From the NCBI RefSeq assembly GCF_000233455.1, contig NZ_JH376426.1, positions 180,496-244,495 of the forward strand: DNA of 64,000 bases, given 5' to 3'. The stretch is from [Clostridium] citroniae WAL-17108 (GTDB taxonomy: Bacteria > Bacillota > Clostridia > Lachnospirales > Lachnospiraceae). The position numbers and the translations under genes were made by a program. Shown here piece after piece: positions 1 to 8,884 of this stretch; position 1 is the stretch's first letter, and every line of letters starts with the position of its first letter. A model generated the notes under the pieces. It was not told the origin of the DNA. It was given only the letters and a program-made list of their open reading frames with translations, and ran no database searches.

Positions 1-750
1 TTCATCTGCCAAGCGCCCGGCCACTGCATTCAAATGCGGGTAATTTTCATTTTCCATAAATGGTCCGCCATAAAACCCAAACTGGAAAGGACTCCACGCC
101 TGGATCGTCATGTTATGGATCCGGCTGTAAGTGAGGACATCTCCGTTGGTATCCGTTAAAACATGGGGCTGCAGCCGCATTGGCCGGGACTCATCCACCA
201 GATCGGGGTGTGCCACGGAAAGCTGCAGCTGATTGATGATCAGAGGCTGCCGCACACAGGTTTTAAGCAGCTCGATCTGCTGCGGCTTGTGGTTAGACAC
301 CCCAAAACAGCGCACCTTTCCCGTTGCGTGCAGATGATCAAATGCCTCCGCCACCTCCTCGGGTTCCACCAGCGTATCCGGATGGTGGAGCAGGAACATA
401 TCCAGATATTCCGTGCCAAGGCGCTTCAGGCTGGCCTCTGCAGATTTGATAATATGTGTTTTGGACTGATCGTTATACAAGGTTTGAACCTCATCGCGGA
501 TCAGGGTACATTTTGTCTGGATCTGGATGTTCTCCCTGACTGAAGGTACGTTTAAATCCAATATCTTTCCAAAAATCTCTTCACTTTTTCCAAATCCATA
601 GACATCGGCATGATCGAAGAGACGGATCCCCAGATCCAAAGCCTGGAATACCACCTTCCTGGCATCATCATAGGGCACACGGCAGATACGCATACAGCCC
701 AGTGCAACTGCCGAGGATTCAACTATACCGCCGATCACAATCTGTTTCAT
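1..750 (-). CDS. Aldo/keto reductase (YdhF-like), C-terminus beyond window
   Basis: NAD(P)H-dependent oxidoreductase of the aldo/keto reductase superfamily, interconverting a carbonyl and an alcohol in the cytoplasm. The frame stays open for 250 codons from an ATG at 750 to the left edge, so the gene is cut by the window. The AKR tetrad is visible: Asp46, Tyr51 (in DHADVYG), Lys80 and His122 (in FLLHHPD). The sequence most resembles the predicted-oxidoreductase branch typified by E. coli YdhF. It starts 46 bases after livF on the same strand and appears to be the last visible gene of the dhaK-to-livF operon. There it could interconvert the imported substrate and a ketose or polyol. The substrate is inference; the family is clear. 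Confidence 0.88.
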   Translation of the reverse strand, partial: MKQIVIGGIVESSAVALGCMRICRVPYDDARKVVFQALDLGIRLFDHADVYGFGKSEEIFGKILDLNVPSVRENIQIQTKCTLIRDEVQTLYNDQSKTHIIKSAEASLKRLGTEYLDMFLLHHPDTLVEPEEVAEAFDHLHATGKVRCFGVSNHKPQQIELLKTCVRQPLIINQLQLSVAHPDLVDESRPMRLQPHVLTDTNGDVLTYSRIHNMTIQAWSPFQFGFYGGPFMENENYPHLNAVAGRLADE

Positions 751-796
751 AAGTGCTCCTTTCTCAGGACCATATACTGCTCCATATCAAACTCCG

Positions 797-1516
797 TCAG
801 ACATGGGCCTTGCCTAAATACGCTTTTCTTACCTCTTCATTATTCCGCAGCTCCTGAGCCGGTCCATGGAGCGTGATCTTTCCCGTTTCCAGTACATATC
901 CGTAATCAGCCACCTTAAGGGCCATATTTGCATTTTGTTCGATCAGCAAAATGGTCACTCCCTGTTTGTTGATGTCACGGATCAGGCCAAAAATCATTTT
1001 CACCAAATTGGGGGCCAGGCCCAGGGAAGGTTCGTCCAGCAGCAGGAGCTTGGGATTGCTCATCAGTGAACGGCCGATGGCAAGCATCTGCTGCTCGCCT
1101 CCGGACAGAGTACCTGCCTGCTGTTTTAAGCGTTCTTTCAATCTGGGGAACAACTGGCAGACCCGTTCATAACCTTCACTGATCTGTTTTCTTTGTGACC
1201 GGATGGGGTATCCCCCCAAACGGAGATTCTCTTCCACTGTCAGGGACGGAAATACCTCCCGCCCTTCGGGAGAAAGGCTGACCCCCCGCTGTACGATCTT
1301 ATGCGGCCGCATATTTGCTATATTTTCACCATTCAACTCAATAACAGAATTCTCTGAAACTCTTAAAATACCCGTAACAGAAAGGACTGTAGTACTTTTT
1401 CCGGCTCCGTTTGAGCCGACCAGCGTTACGATCTTGCCCTCAGGCACATCCAGATCGATCCCCTTTAGCGCATGGATCGCTCCGTAATAGGTATGTAAAT
1501 TTCGTATTTTAAGCAT
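797..1516 (-). CDS. livF: Liv-type ABC transporter ATP-binding protein LivF
   Basis: Second ATPase of a hydrophobic/branched-chain amino acid type (HAAT) ABC importer. Walker A GSNGAGKST, signature LSGGEQQ and Walker B LLLLDEPSLGL are all present, and the 239-residue length is usual for LivF. The ATG at 1516 is chosen because a GGAGGAGG site lies six bases upstream; a longer reading frame begins further upstream but lacks this spacing. The gene overlaps the end of livG by eight bases, indicating translational coupling. It pairs with LivG on the cytoplasmic face of LivH/LivM. Its place downstream of sugar-kinase and isomerase genes suggests a substrate other than leucine, isoleucine or valine. 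Confidence 0.95.
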   Translation of the reverse strand: MLKIRNLHTYYGAIHALKGIDLDVPEGKIVTLVGSNGAGKSTTVLSVTGILRVSENSVIELNGENIANMRPHKIVQRGVSLSPEGREVFPSLTVEENLRLGGYPIRSQRKQISEGYERVCQLFPRLKERLKQQAGTLSGGEQQMLAIGRSLMSNPKLLLLDEPSLGLAPNLVKMIFGLIRDINKQGVTILLIEQNANMALKVADYGYVLETGKITLHGPAQELRNNEEVRKAYLGKAHV

Positions 1517-2282
1517 TGTCATCCTCCTCCTGACCAAGGTAGGCTTCGATGACCCTGGGATCAGATGCAATCTCCTTGGGCAAACCGGAAGCGATCAATT
1601 TGCCGTAATCCAATACATAAATACGGTCGGAGATATTCATAACTACGTTCATATCATGCTCTATCATAAGTATGGTGTACCCCTGTCCCTGCAGTTCCTT
1701 TATGAAGTCCAGCAGATCCTCTGATTCCTGGGGATTCATGCCGGCAGCAGGCTCATCCAGAAGCAGTACCGTGGTGTCCGTGGCAATGGCACGTGCGATT
1801 TCCAAACGGCGCTGCAGGCCGTAGGGAAGATTCTGTGCGTAATCACTGGCATAATCGGCCAGTCCGATGGACTGCAGGATATCCATGGCCTTCCGGGTGC
1901 TTTCCTGTTCAACCTTCCTGTATCTTGGCGTCTTAAATACCAGGTCATGGAACGAATATTTTATATTGATGCTGCCGCCCACAAGGACATTTTCAATCAC
2001 ACGCATCTCTTTAAAAAGCCTGATATTCTGAAAGGTGCGCGCAATGCCTGCCTTAACAATCGTCTGTGGTCTGTTGTTTTGGATCGGCTTGCCCTTAAAG
2101 ATGATCTCGCCTGATGTAACCTGATAAACACCAGTAAGCATATTAAACAATGTAGTTTTGCCTGCGCCGTTGGGGCCGATGATGCTGATGATCTCTCCCT
2201 GTTCCACATGCAGGGAAACATCATTGACCGCCACAAGACCCTTAAACTTTTTGGTCACATTTTTCATTTCAAGAAGACTCAT
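1509..2282 (-). CDS. livG: Liv-type ABC transporter ATP-binding protein LivG
   Basis: First ATPase of the HAAT-type importer, 257 residues, usual for LivG. It shows Walker A GPNGAGKTT, Walker B VLLLDEPAAGMNP and the C-terminal YLGQEE element common in this family. The signature loop reads LPYGLQRRLEIARAIA, the degenerate form normal for LivG. The start overlaps the stop of livM by four bases (ATGA), so the two are probably translationally coupled. With LivF it powers import through LivH and LivM. Confidence 0.95.
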   Translation of the reverse strand: MSLLEMKNVTKKFKGLVAVNDVSLHVEQGEIISIIGPNGAGKTTLFNMLTGVYQVTSGEIIFKGKPIQNNRPQTIVKAGIARTFQNIRLFKEMRVIENVLVGGSINIKYSFHDLVFKTPRYRKVEQESTRKAMDILQSIGLADYASDYAQNLPYGLQRRLEIARAIATDTTVLLLDEPAAGMNPQESEDLLDFIKELQGQGYTILMIEHDMNVVMNISDRIYVLDYGKLIASGLPKEIASDPRVIEAYLGQEEDDNA

Positions 2283-3307
2283 ACCGTGTCACCGCCTGGA
2301 CTAGATTTAGATTTGCAGGTTACTCCCCTGGGAAAATGATAAGGCCGGTCAGACAGATTTCCCAAGAGGCCCTGAGACCTGAAGCGCATCATGACAAGAA
2401 GGATCAGGCCATATACCACAAACCGGTATAATGCAAAGGAGCGGAGCACCTCAGGAAATGCGACCAGAAGAACAGCTCCTAAGATCTGCCCCTTGATACT
2501 GCCCATTCCCCCAAGAATACAGATGCAGACAATGAGCATGGACGTATCAAAGTTAAAGGTATTGGGATCGATGTAGCGGTTCATGGCCGCAAAGGTCGCA
2601 CCTGCAAGCCCTGCAAGCCCTCCCGCAATGGCAAAAGCCGTTACCTTATATCGTTCCACGCTGACCCCCATGAGCACAGTGGCCAATTCATCGTTTTTAA
2701 TCGCCCTCAGGGTCCTTCCCAATTTGGAATCATCAATTGCCGCGCAAAAGGCAATGGAAAGGATCACCAGTATCAATACCAGAAGGTACAGGCCGCCGTT
2801 TGCAGTTGTCAGTTCATATCCCAAAAACCGCGGCCGGGGAATCTGCTGGATCCCGAACGCTCCGTTGGTCATGCTCTCCCAGCTAAGCAGGATCATCCGG
2901 ACCACTTCCGCAAACCCCATGGTGGTGATGGCCAGATAGGAACCGGAAAGCCTCATGGTCGTCAGCCCCAGCAGCATACCCAGCACCGCGGAAAACACGA
3001 CTCCGGCGACTGCCGATACAAAAAAGTTCATTCCAAACCGGGTTCCTATGATAGCTGACACATAAGCTCCAATGGAATAAAATGCCGCATGCCCCATGGA
3101 CAGCATCCCGGTGAGTCCCAGGATGACATTGAGGCTGAGGGCCAGTATGGTGTAAAGCCCGATCATAATCAGCACCCGGTACACATACTGGTTTACATCC
3201 AGGAAGTAGAGCGCGGCCAGGGCAGCAGCCAATGCGGCATGCACCGCCTTATCATGTTTCCAGTAAAGTTCTTTCAGATTGCGAATCATCACTTTTATGG
3301 TATCCAT
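2279..3307 (-). CDS. livM: Liv-type ABC transporter permease LivM
   Basis: Integral membrane permease of the HAAT importer, 342 residues with about nine hydrophobic segments. The LivM-type core SLNVILGLTGMLSMGHAAFYSIGAYVSA lies near residues 55-85 and a cytoplasmic loop near DDSKLGRTLRAIKNDELAT contacts the ATPases. It begins two bases after the livH stop, with a GAAGG site just upstream. The C-terminal 20 residues are polar and probably cytoplasmic. Family assignment is firm; the transported molecule is not shown by sequence. Confidence 0.94.
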   Translation of the reverse strand: MDTIKVMIRNLKELYWKHDKAVHAALAAALAALYFLDVNQYVYRVLIMIGLYTILALSLNVILGLTGMLSMGHAAFYSIGAYVSAIIGTRFGMNFFVSAVAGVVFSAVLGMLLGLTTMRLSGSYLAITTMGFAEVVRMILLSWESMTNGAFGIQQIPRPRFLGYELTTANGGLYLLVLILVILSIAFCAAIDDSKLGRTLRAIKNDELATVLMGVSVERYKVTAFAIAGGLAGLAGATFAAMNRYIDPNTFNFDTSMLIVCICILGGMGSIKGQILGAVLLVAFPEVLRSFALYRFVVYGLILLVMMRFRSQGLLGNLSDRPYHFPRGVTCKSKSSPGGDTV

Positions 3308-3308
3308 T

Positions 3309-4184
3309 CTACACCTTCACCGTCACTTTCTTACCAAAAACTCCGTTGGGGCGGATGATCAAAACAAGGAACAGAATAATAAATGCAGTGGCATCACGGT
3401 AAGCACCTCCAAGGTATGTGACAGCCAGGGCTTCCGCAACTCCAACCACAAGCCCGCCTACCACAGCTCCATGCAGCACACCAATGCCGCCCAAAACAGC
3501 GGCGGCAAACGCCTTCAGCGCGATCTGCACTCCCATTGTGGGATAAACGGTATTGTAGTAACCGGCAACCAGATACGCTGCAAGGGCAGCCGAAATGCCG
3601 GACAGGGCAAAGGTAAAGGTTATAACATTTCGCACATTCACTCCCACCAGCTGGGCGGCGCGCGCATTCTGTTCCGTTCCCCGCATGGAAAGTCCCATAC
3701 TGGTCCGGTAGATCAAAAGGGTAAATACGGACAGCATGACAAGGGAAACCAAAGCGATTATCACCTGGGTGGAATTCAGCCGGATCCCTGCCACATTCCA
3801 CACTCCAAAATCAAATATTTTCGGAAAAGGTTTTCTCTCGCTTCCAAAGGCGATCATCAGAAGATTCTGTACAATATAGGAAAAGCCTACCGTACTGATC
3901 AATGCTGCAATGCTGGGTGTGTTCTTTTCCCGCAAAGGGGCCAGAACGATCCGGTCAAACCCCACATTAATGATCGCTGTCAAAACACAGGAGAGTATGA
4001 GCGCCGGTCCCCACCCCCATTCCAAGGTCACAAAGAGCAGTGCCACATGGGCTCCTAAGGCATACACTGCTCCATGGGACATATTGACCAGACGTAAGAT
4101 TCCAAACACCAATGAATATCCCACAGCAATCAGTGCATAGATCATGCCAAGAGACAATCCGTTAATAAGTTGCTGAAATAACAT
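3309..4184 (-). CDS. livH: Liv-type ABC transporter permease LivH
   Basis: Integral membrane permease of the HAAT importer, 291 residues and about eight membrane segments. The N-terminus QLINGLSLGMIYALIAVGYS and the following VNMSHGAVYALGA element are hallmarks of LivH. It forms the membrane channel with LivM. A GGGGG ribosome site seven bases before the ATG fixes the start. It follows the binding-protein gene by 45 bases with no obvious terminator between them. Confidence 0.95.
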   Translation of the reverse strand: MLFQQLINGLSLGMIYALIAVGYSLVFGILRLVNMSHGAVYALGAHVALLFVTLEWGWGPALILSCVLTAIINVGFDRIVLAPLREKNTPSIAALISTVGFSYIVQNLLMIAFGSERKPFPKIFDFGVWNVAGIRLNSTQVIIALVSLVMLSVFTLLIYRTSMGLSMRGTEQNARAAQLVGVNVRNVITFTFALSGISAALAAYLVAGYYNTVYPTMGVQIALKAFAAAVLGGIGVLHGAVVGGLVVGVAEALAVTYLGGAYRDATAFIILFLVLIIRPNGVFGKKVTVKV

Positions 4185-4229
4185 GTGCTAACCCCCAGTC
4201 GATTCATTTAAAAGGCAACTTTTCATCTT

Positions 4230-5459
4230 TTACAGTGAGGCAACAAATTCATTCCAAGGCAGAATATTCATATCTTTTAATTCCACAAATTTACCATCGC
4301 TCACCTCAAACACTAGCAGATTCTTCTGCGCATCTCCAATCTCATCAAAGGTAATATGGCCTGTAATGGCATCGTAATCCGTATCATAAAGCGCATCTTT
4401 GATTGCTGCACGGTCCGCACTTTTGGCTCGCTCAATGGCCTGGGCGACCATATTCACATTCTCGTAGGTCTGCACTGCCATATTGTCCGGATCATGTCCT
4501 GTTTTTTCATTGAACTGCTGAACAAATTTCTGGGCTGCGGGATCAGGGTTTTCCGGATTAAAACCAGCGCACATGCGAACGCCTTCCACAGCGCTTCCTC
4601 CGAGATTGATCAGTTCGGTGGAATAAGCAGAGCCAACCGAGAACATTTTTATATCAGGGTTTAAAGTCCGGTATTGGTTTGCAAAAGGTGCAAAGGTAGC
4701 ATACATGGTCAATACAAAGATCGTGTCGCAGTCCTTCTCCATAAACTTGGTGATATTGGCGGAAAACTCCTCGGTACCATCCATTACTTCCTCCTGAAGT
4801 ACAATCTCAAAATCCACCTTGCCCTTCACCTGTTCATAAGCGGCCTCCATTGCCTGTAATGCGCCCTGTCCCCAGTCATTTTTCAAAACCAGGACACCTA
4901 CCCGTTTGCTTCCGCTGTTCTGGCAGATCTGCAGCACAGTCTCAACTTCTTGTGAGATCAAGACATTGTTACGAAAAATATACTCACCCATTCCTGAGTA
5001 ATCCGGATGTGAAGCGGATGCTGATAACAGCGGAATGCCGGCATCCAGATATGTATTGGCTGCGGTCATGGCAACACCTGAGGAGAAATGGCCAAGAACA
5101 GCTGAAATGGAGTCATCGGATGCAATCATTTCTGCAATTGCCCCTACTTCTTCCTGGCTGTTTTTGTCGTCAAACTGGAGCAATTCCAAAGGTGAACCGT
5201 CAAGAAGGCCGCCGTTACTATTGATCTCATCCACTGCGATTTCACAAGCTGCATAAAAATTCTGTCCATATTCAGCATAATCACCTGTCATAGGACCTGA
5301 GAAAGCGATTTTAATAGGGGCACTGCCGGATGTGGAAGTGCTCTCTTCAGACGCTTTCGTGGTTTTGCTGTCTGCCGGAGCCGCCGCATTGCTGGCGCAG
5401 GCTCCCAAGTTAGCAGCGATTATTATAATTGACAGGGCAATACTTATTTTTCTTCTCAT
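4230..5459 (-). CDS. ABC transporter substrate-binding lipoprotein (Peripla_BP_6 type)
   Basis: Extracellular substrate-capture protein of the Liv-type importer. Translation from the ATG at 5459 (GGAGGAAC upstream) gives 409 residues. The N-terminus has basic residues, a hydrophobic stretch and a lipobox LGAC, so it is a lipoprotein anchored to the outer face of the membrane. The body has the type I binding-protein fold of the leucine/amide/urea receptors (IKIAFSGPMTGDYAEYG start, VLGHFSSGVAMTAANTYLDAG). This class binds amino acids but also amides, urea and other small polar molecules. Located between the triosephosphate-isomerase paralogue and livH, it is the protein most likely to define the substrate of the operon. 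Confidence 0.9.
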   Translation of the reverse strand: MRRKISIALSIIIIAANLGACASNAAAPADSKTTKASEESTSTSGSAPIKIAFSGPMTGDYAEYGQNFYAACEIAVDEINSNGGLLDGSPLELLQFDDKNSQEEVGAIAEMIASDDSISAVLGHFSSGVAMTAANTYLDAGIPLLSASASHPDYSGMGEYIFRNNVLISQEVETVLQICQNSGSKRVGVLVLKNDWGQGALQAMEAAYEQVKGKVDFEIVLQEEVMDGTEEFSANITKFMEKDCDTIFVLTMYATFAPFANQYRTLNPDIKMFSVGSAYSTELINLGGSAVEGVRMCAGFNPENPDPAAQKFVQQFNEKTGHDPDNMAVQTYENVNMVAQAIERAKSADRAAIKDALYDTDYDAITGHITFDEIGDAQKNLLVFEVSDGKFVELKDMNILPWNEFVASL

Positions 5460-5517
5460 AAATAGTTCCTCCATTTTTTTATTTGTCAGGCTTAAGCAGT
5501 CCGTCTGCCATTGCCAG

Positions 5518-6321
5518 TTACTTCTTTTTTGTTGCCAACAGGTAGGGCTGCATATTCATCAGATCGTGAATGATCATACTAAAGTTTTTTGCATCCCAGG
5601 CACTGCGGCCAATAAAAAGCCCATCAATATTTGGGGTCTGGACCAATTCATGCGCATTTATATTATTTACACTCCCCCCATAGAGGATTGGAATCTTAGC
5701 GCCTGTTTCCTTTCCGTAGATCTCCTCCAGTGTTTCACGGATCACAGTGTGTTTTTCATTAGCATATGATACATCCGCAGGTATGCCTCCAACTCCTATG
5801 GCCCAGACCGGCTCATACGCGATCCAGATGTTTCCGGCCTGCTCCGGCGCAGTCCCCCACAAGCCGATTTTCAACTGAGCTCTCAATACCTCATTTTCTA
5901 TTCCGAACGCTTTCTGTCCGTCAGTTTCCCCCACGCATAACAAGGGAGTAAAATTGTGACGCAGCGCTGCCAGAACTTTTTTGTTTTCTACCTCATCATC
6001 TTCACCGAATATATGCCGGCGCTCACTATGTCCAATACAGATCACCCGGACCCCCACTTCCTCTAACATGAGAGGAGAAACTTCCCCAGTAAACTGGCCC
6101 TCGTCCTCCCAACTCATATTTTGTGCGCCGAGAGTGATTGACGATACATACGCAGATCTTGAGGATGCCTCTAACGTTGTATAAGAAGGAATAACAAACA
6201 ATTCCAAGCATTCCCTGTCAATATCCTGCGTAAGGCGGCCCAATTCGTCTAAAAACGCGATGGTCTGACGTGTAGTCTTATACATCTTTGTATTTGTACC
6301 GATATACAGTTTTGTTTGCAT
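5518..6321 (-). CDS. Triosephosphate isomerase-family protein, probable tetrulose-phosphate isomerase
   Basis: TIM-barrel sugar-phosphate isomerase, 267 residues. Catalytic residues of triosephosphate isomerase are conserved: Asn10 and Lys12 (in GTNTKMY), His98 (IGHSERR) and Glu170 (AYEPVWAIG), plus the phosphate-binding YGGSVN. It differs from housekeeping enzymes at the start (GTNTKMYKT rather than GNWKMN) and after loop 6 (GVGG rather than GTGK). Known relatives in erythritol and threitol pathways (EryH, LerI) isomerise L-erythrulose 1-phosphate to D-erythrulose 4-phosphate. Presence beside rpiB and dhaKL favours that role over glycolysis. A second glycolytic copy elsewhere is expected but not visible here. 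Confidence 0.88.
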   Translation of the reverse strand: MQTKLYIGTNTKMYKTTRQTIAFLDELGRLTQDIDRECLELFVIPSYTTLEASSRSAYVSSITLGAQNMSWEDEGQFTGEVSPLMLEEVGVRVICIGHSERRHIFGEDDEVENKKVLAALRHNFTPLLCVGETDGQKAFGIENEVLRAQLKIGLWGTAPEQAGNIWIAYEPVWAIGVGGIPADVSYANEKHTVIRETLEEIYGKETGAKIPILYGGSVNNINAHELVQTPNIDGLFIGRSAWDAKNFSMIIHDLMNMQPYLLATKKK

Positions 6322-6350
6322 AGGGTATATCTTCTTTCTAAAAGGATTCT

Positions 6351-6812
6351 TTAGCGGAAATTTTCGGATTCCAAATTCGTGATTACCTTTATCTTCGGTG
6401 TAGAAGGTCCATCAATAAAATCAAGCAAAAGCCATTCCCTTAAAATTGTTTTGGCAAGCTCCGGCCCAATAACACGAGCCCCAAAACAAATCACATTGCT
6501 GTTATTACTAAGAATGGAACGCCGGGCAGAAAAAATATCATGTCCCACTGCTGCGCGGATTCCTTTAAATTTATTGGCCGTCATACACATGCCGATTCCC
6601 GTACCGCAGATTAGTACTCCACGTTTTTCATAACCGCTGTCAATGATCTTATCGCATACAGCTTTCGCAGTCAGGGCATAAGGTGTCTGGTCCGCCCCGT
6701 TTAAAACCCCCATATCCTCTACCAGGATCCCCAACTCCTCAATCGAGCGCTTCAACCCTTCTTTCATAGTCACAGCCGCATTATCGCATCCTATGACAAC
6801 AGAATTCGTCAT
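6351..6812 (-). CDS. rpiB: RpiB/LacAB-family sugar-phosphate isomerase
   Basis: Aldose-ketose isomerase of the RpiB family, 153 residues, typical length. The active-site cysteine motif CGTGIGMCMTANK and the conserved SNNSNVICFGARVIG segment are present. The ATG at 6812 has GGAGG eight bases upstream; the longer frame is not needed. RpiB-family proteins convert ribose 5-phosphate, and in tetritol pathways (EryI) D-erythrulose 4-phosphate to D-erythrose 4-phosphate. Between dhaL and the triosephosphate-isomerase paralogue, the tetrose-phosphate reaction is the better guess. It could also act on allose or pentose phosphates. Confidence 0.92.
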   Translation of the reverse strand: MTNSVVIGCDNAAVTMKEGLKRSIEELGILVEDMGVLNGADQTPYALTAKAVCDKIIDSGYEKRGVLICGTGIGMCMTANKFKGIRAAVGHDIFSARRSILSNNSNVICFGARVIGPELAKTILREWLLLDFIDGPSTPKIKVITNLESENFR

Positions 6813-6829
6813 ATCAATAACCTCCATTT

Positions 6830-7483
6830 TTATGTACTTATAGAATCCTCTTGCTCTACAAACTCCCGCATGGACCGAATGATGACCCACACCGAGGTAG
6901 CCCCGGCATCCTGATGACCAATGGAACGCTCCATTAATGATTTAGCCCGTCCATACTTTGCCTGATATTTTTTTGTATCCTCCATTCCCTGTTTGGCAGA
7001 CTTTTCTGCTGCCTGAAGCATTGGCAGCAATCCATCTGCGTAACTCCTGTTCATGGCATTCACTGCAGGCTGCAGTGCATCTACCATGGTTTTATCCCCC
7101 ATCTGCGCCTTTCCTCTTTCCTGGATCACTTCAAGACTTTTCTTCATCATCAGGAACAGATCTTCTGCCGTAAGTTCAGCCGCAGGACCGGCATTCTTAG
7201 ATCCTTCCAGATAAAGGCTTCCAAAAATAACACCTGATGCCCCTCCCATGCTCATCAACATGGTTTTCCCAGCCAATGCAAACAGATCATAGGCATTCCC
7301 ACTGTCTGCAAAAACCGACATCTTATCTTTTACCTTCTGCATTCCAAGAGTCATTCCAATCCCATGATCCCCATCGCCGATGGCGCTGTCTATCTCTGTT
7401 AAGAATGCTTTATTTTCAATTATTTTATCAGCTATGTAAATAATCATTTTACGAACATTTGACTCATCCAGCCTAGTCAGCAT
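6830..7483 (-). CDS. dhaL: Dihydroxyacetone/erythrulose kinase, nucleotide-binding subunit DhaL
   Basis: DAK2-domain subunit that carries the nucleotide. From the ATG at 7483 the product has 217 residues. The Mg-binding triad Asp32, Asp37 and Asp39 is seen in EIDSAIGDGDHG, followed by GGASG and GDKTMVDAL nucleotide-site motifs. The start lies five bases past the dhaK stop with GAGGAGAG upstream. No DhaM (PTS phosphoryl donor) gene is visible, so either ATP is the direct donor or a DhaM lies elsewhere. It works with DhaK on the substrate delivered by the operon's transporter. Confidence 0.92.
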   Translation of the reverse strand: MLTRLDESNVRKMIIYIADKIIENKAFLTEIDSAIGDGDHGIGMTLGMQKVKDKMSVFADSGNAYDLFALAGKTMLMSMGGASGVIFGSLYLEGSKNAGPAAELTAEDLFLMMKKSLEVIQERGKAQMGDKTMVDALQPAVNAMNRSYADGLLPMLQAAEKSAKQGMEDTKKYQAKYGRAKSLMERSIGHQDAGATSVWVIIRSMREFVEQEDSIST

Positions 7484-7487
7484 CTGT

Positions 7488-8492
7488 TCATCTCTCCTCT
7501 CTGGAATAATAAGGGCTGTGGCAAGGATAATCATAATATTTCTTCAGCTCCTCATCCAATTTCAACACAGAGATTGAGAAACCTCCCATCTCCATACAGG
7601 TACAATAATTGTTAATGTCCGCGTCATGTATATTTATTCCATCCAGATCTAGCAGGCTCTTTACTTTGCGAAAAACAATGCTCATCTCCATAATCGTGGT
7701 GGATCCCAGTCCATTGATCAGTACGCAAATCTCATCTCCTGCTGTTAATGGTATATCCTTTGTTAAATTCCAATACATTACCTGTGCCAGTTCATCTGCG
7801 GAACACATTTTGGCGCGCTGGATTCCAGGTTCCCCATGAATTCCCATGCCATATTCAATCTCGTCCTCCGCCAGTTGGAATGTTGGCTTTTCGGCACCAG
7901 GAATTTGTCCCGGACTGGTGGCAACCCCGATGGTACGAAGCTCTGACCTGGCCTTTTGTACAATCCGGACAACTTCATCCAGCGGAAGCCCTGCATCACA
8001 AGCAGCTCCAGCTATCTTGATCATGAATACGTTACCAGCAATTCCCCTGCGGTCCTCCATCCGGTCAGGAGGTGCAGAAGCGCAGTCATCCCATGTTCGT
8101 ATGTGGGCAGTTTTGAGACCCTCTTCCTGAAGCATCTCCTCTGCTATATCAAAGTTCAGATTATCACCTGAATAGTTCCCGTAAAGAAAAAGGATTCCCT
8201 TTCCAGTATGTACAGCCTGCCCCACTTCCATAATAGTCCCTGGATCAGGGGAGGCAAACACGTTCCCGCAGGCAGCCGCATCTGCCAGCCCCCGGCCAAC
8301 AAACCCGGCGAACATAGGATCATGTCCGCTCCCACCCCCGATCACCAACGCAACCTTACCCGATCTGCGTTGCTTATAAAGCACACCGTTCACATGATCC
8401 ATTTTCTCATAATAACGGTTATGGGCTGCAACAAATCCTTCCATCATCTCAACCACAACGTCATCTGCTTGATTGACAATTTTTTTGGGCAT
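7488..8492 (-). CDS. dhaK: Dihydroxyacetone/erythrulose kinase, substrate-binding subunit DhaK
   Basis: DAK1-domain subunit that binds the ketose through a histidine, 334 residues, near the usual length. Seen: GGGSGHDP with His57, the catalytic-type Asp110 in NYSGD, and His219 in GMGIHGEPG, the residue that forms the hemiaminal with the ketone. The position usually occupied by lysine (KNYTGD in E. coli DhaK) is Gly105 here, and the usual GHEP is GHDP, hinting at a substrate other than dihydroxyacetone. The ATG has GGAGG upstream. It is the first gene of the operon and faces the divergent deoR-family gene across 486 bases. Confidence 0.92.
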   Translation of the reverse strand: MPKKIVNQADDVVVEMMEGFVAAHNRYYEKMDHVNGVLYKQRRSGKVALVIGGGSGHDPMFAGFVGRGLADAAACGNVFASPDPGTIMEVGQAVHTGKGILFLYGNYSGDNLNFDIAEEMLQEEGLKTAHIRTWDDCASAPPDRMEDRRGIAGNVFMIKIAGAACDAGLPLDEVVRIVQKARSELRTIGVATSPGQIPGAEKPTFQLAEDEIEYGMGIHGEPGIQRAKMCSADELAQVMYWNLTKDIPLTAGDEICVLINGLGSTTIMEMSIVFRKVKSLLDLDGINIHDADINNYCTCMEMGGFSISVLKLDEELKKYYDYPCHSPYYSREER

Positions 8493-8555
8493 TCTGCTTT
8501 TTCCTCCATATTTTGTTTTTGTGCGTTTTTTGTTTTATTTTCTGTTCTTTTTATT

Positions 8556-8584
8556 AGATTAACGCATAAATCAATCATTGTCAA
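8556..8584 (-). promoter_or_regulatory. Candidate promoter of the dhaK operon
   Basis: On the minus strand a perfect -35 TTGACA (8584-8579) is followed after 17 bases by TAATCT (8561-8556), a weak -10. The -35 sits inside the 11-base palindrome CATTGTCAATG (8576-8586), a plausible repressor contact. Distance to the dhaK ATG is about 60 bases. Confidence 0.5.
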
Positions 8585-8692
8585 TGTTTTATTTCCTTTT
8601 TATATTAATATTGTTCAAAATATAAAATATTTTTAATGATTTATGTGCATTATGACATAAACATTTTATATTTATATGCCAAATCAATCATT
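8568..8692 (+). repeat. Two copies of a 12-base direct repeat
   Basis: AAATCAATCATT occurs at 8568-8579 and again at 8681-8692, 113 bases apart. The first copy overlaps the dhaK promoter spacer. Their spacing and position suggest a pair of regulator half-sites that could support looping, but this is inference. Confidence 0.5.
8640..8661. promoter_or_regulatory. Inverted repeat, candidate operator
   Basis: Perfect 7-base arms TTTATGT (8640-8646) and ACATAAA (8655-8661) flank an 8-base spacer, upstream of the dhaK promoter and between the two 12-base direct repeats. A candidate binding site for the DeoR-family protein. Confidence 0.5.
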
Positions 8693-8850
8693 TACTGTTT
8701 CTATTTTGTATTTTTTGTTCGTTTATGCTCAAATAAATCACATCGAAATAAATGGGATTTATTTACAAATGCGGCCTAAATTTTGCTTTAAATTATTTTG
8801 CTCCATATCTATGTGGCAATCTACATAAATAATAAACACTTTATACACAA

Positions 8851-8883
8851 CAAACATTTTAGCTATAAAGTCAAACATTTTAG
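8851..8883 (+). repeat. 12-base direct repeat beside deoR promoter
   Basis: CAAACATTTTAG is found at 8851-8862 and 8872-8883, 21 bases apart, i.e. two helical turns on the same DNA face. The second copy ends one base before the -35 of the regulator promoter. This geometry fits autoregulation by the adjacent DeoR-family protein. Confidence 0.55.
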
Positions 8884-8884
8884 A

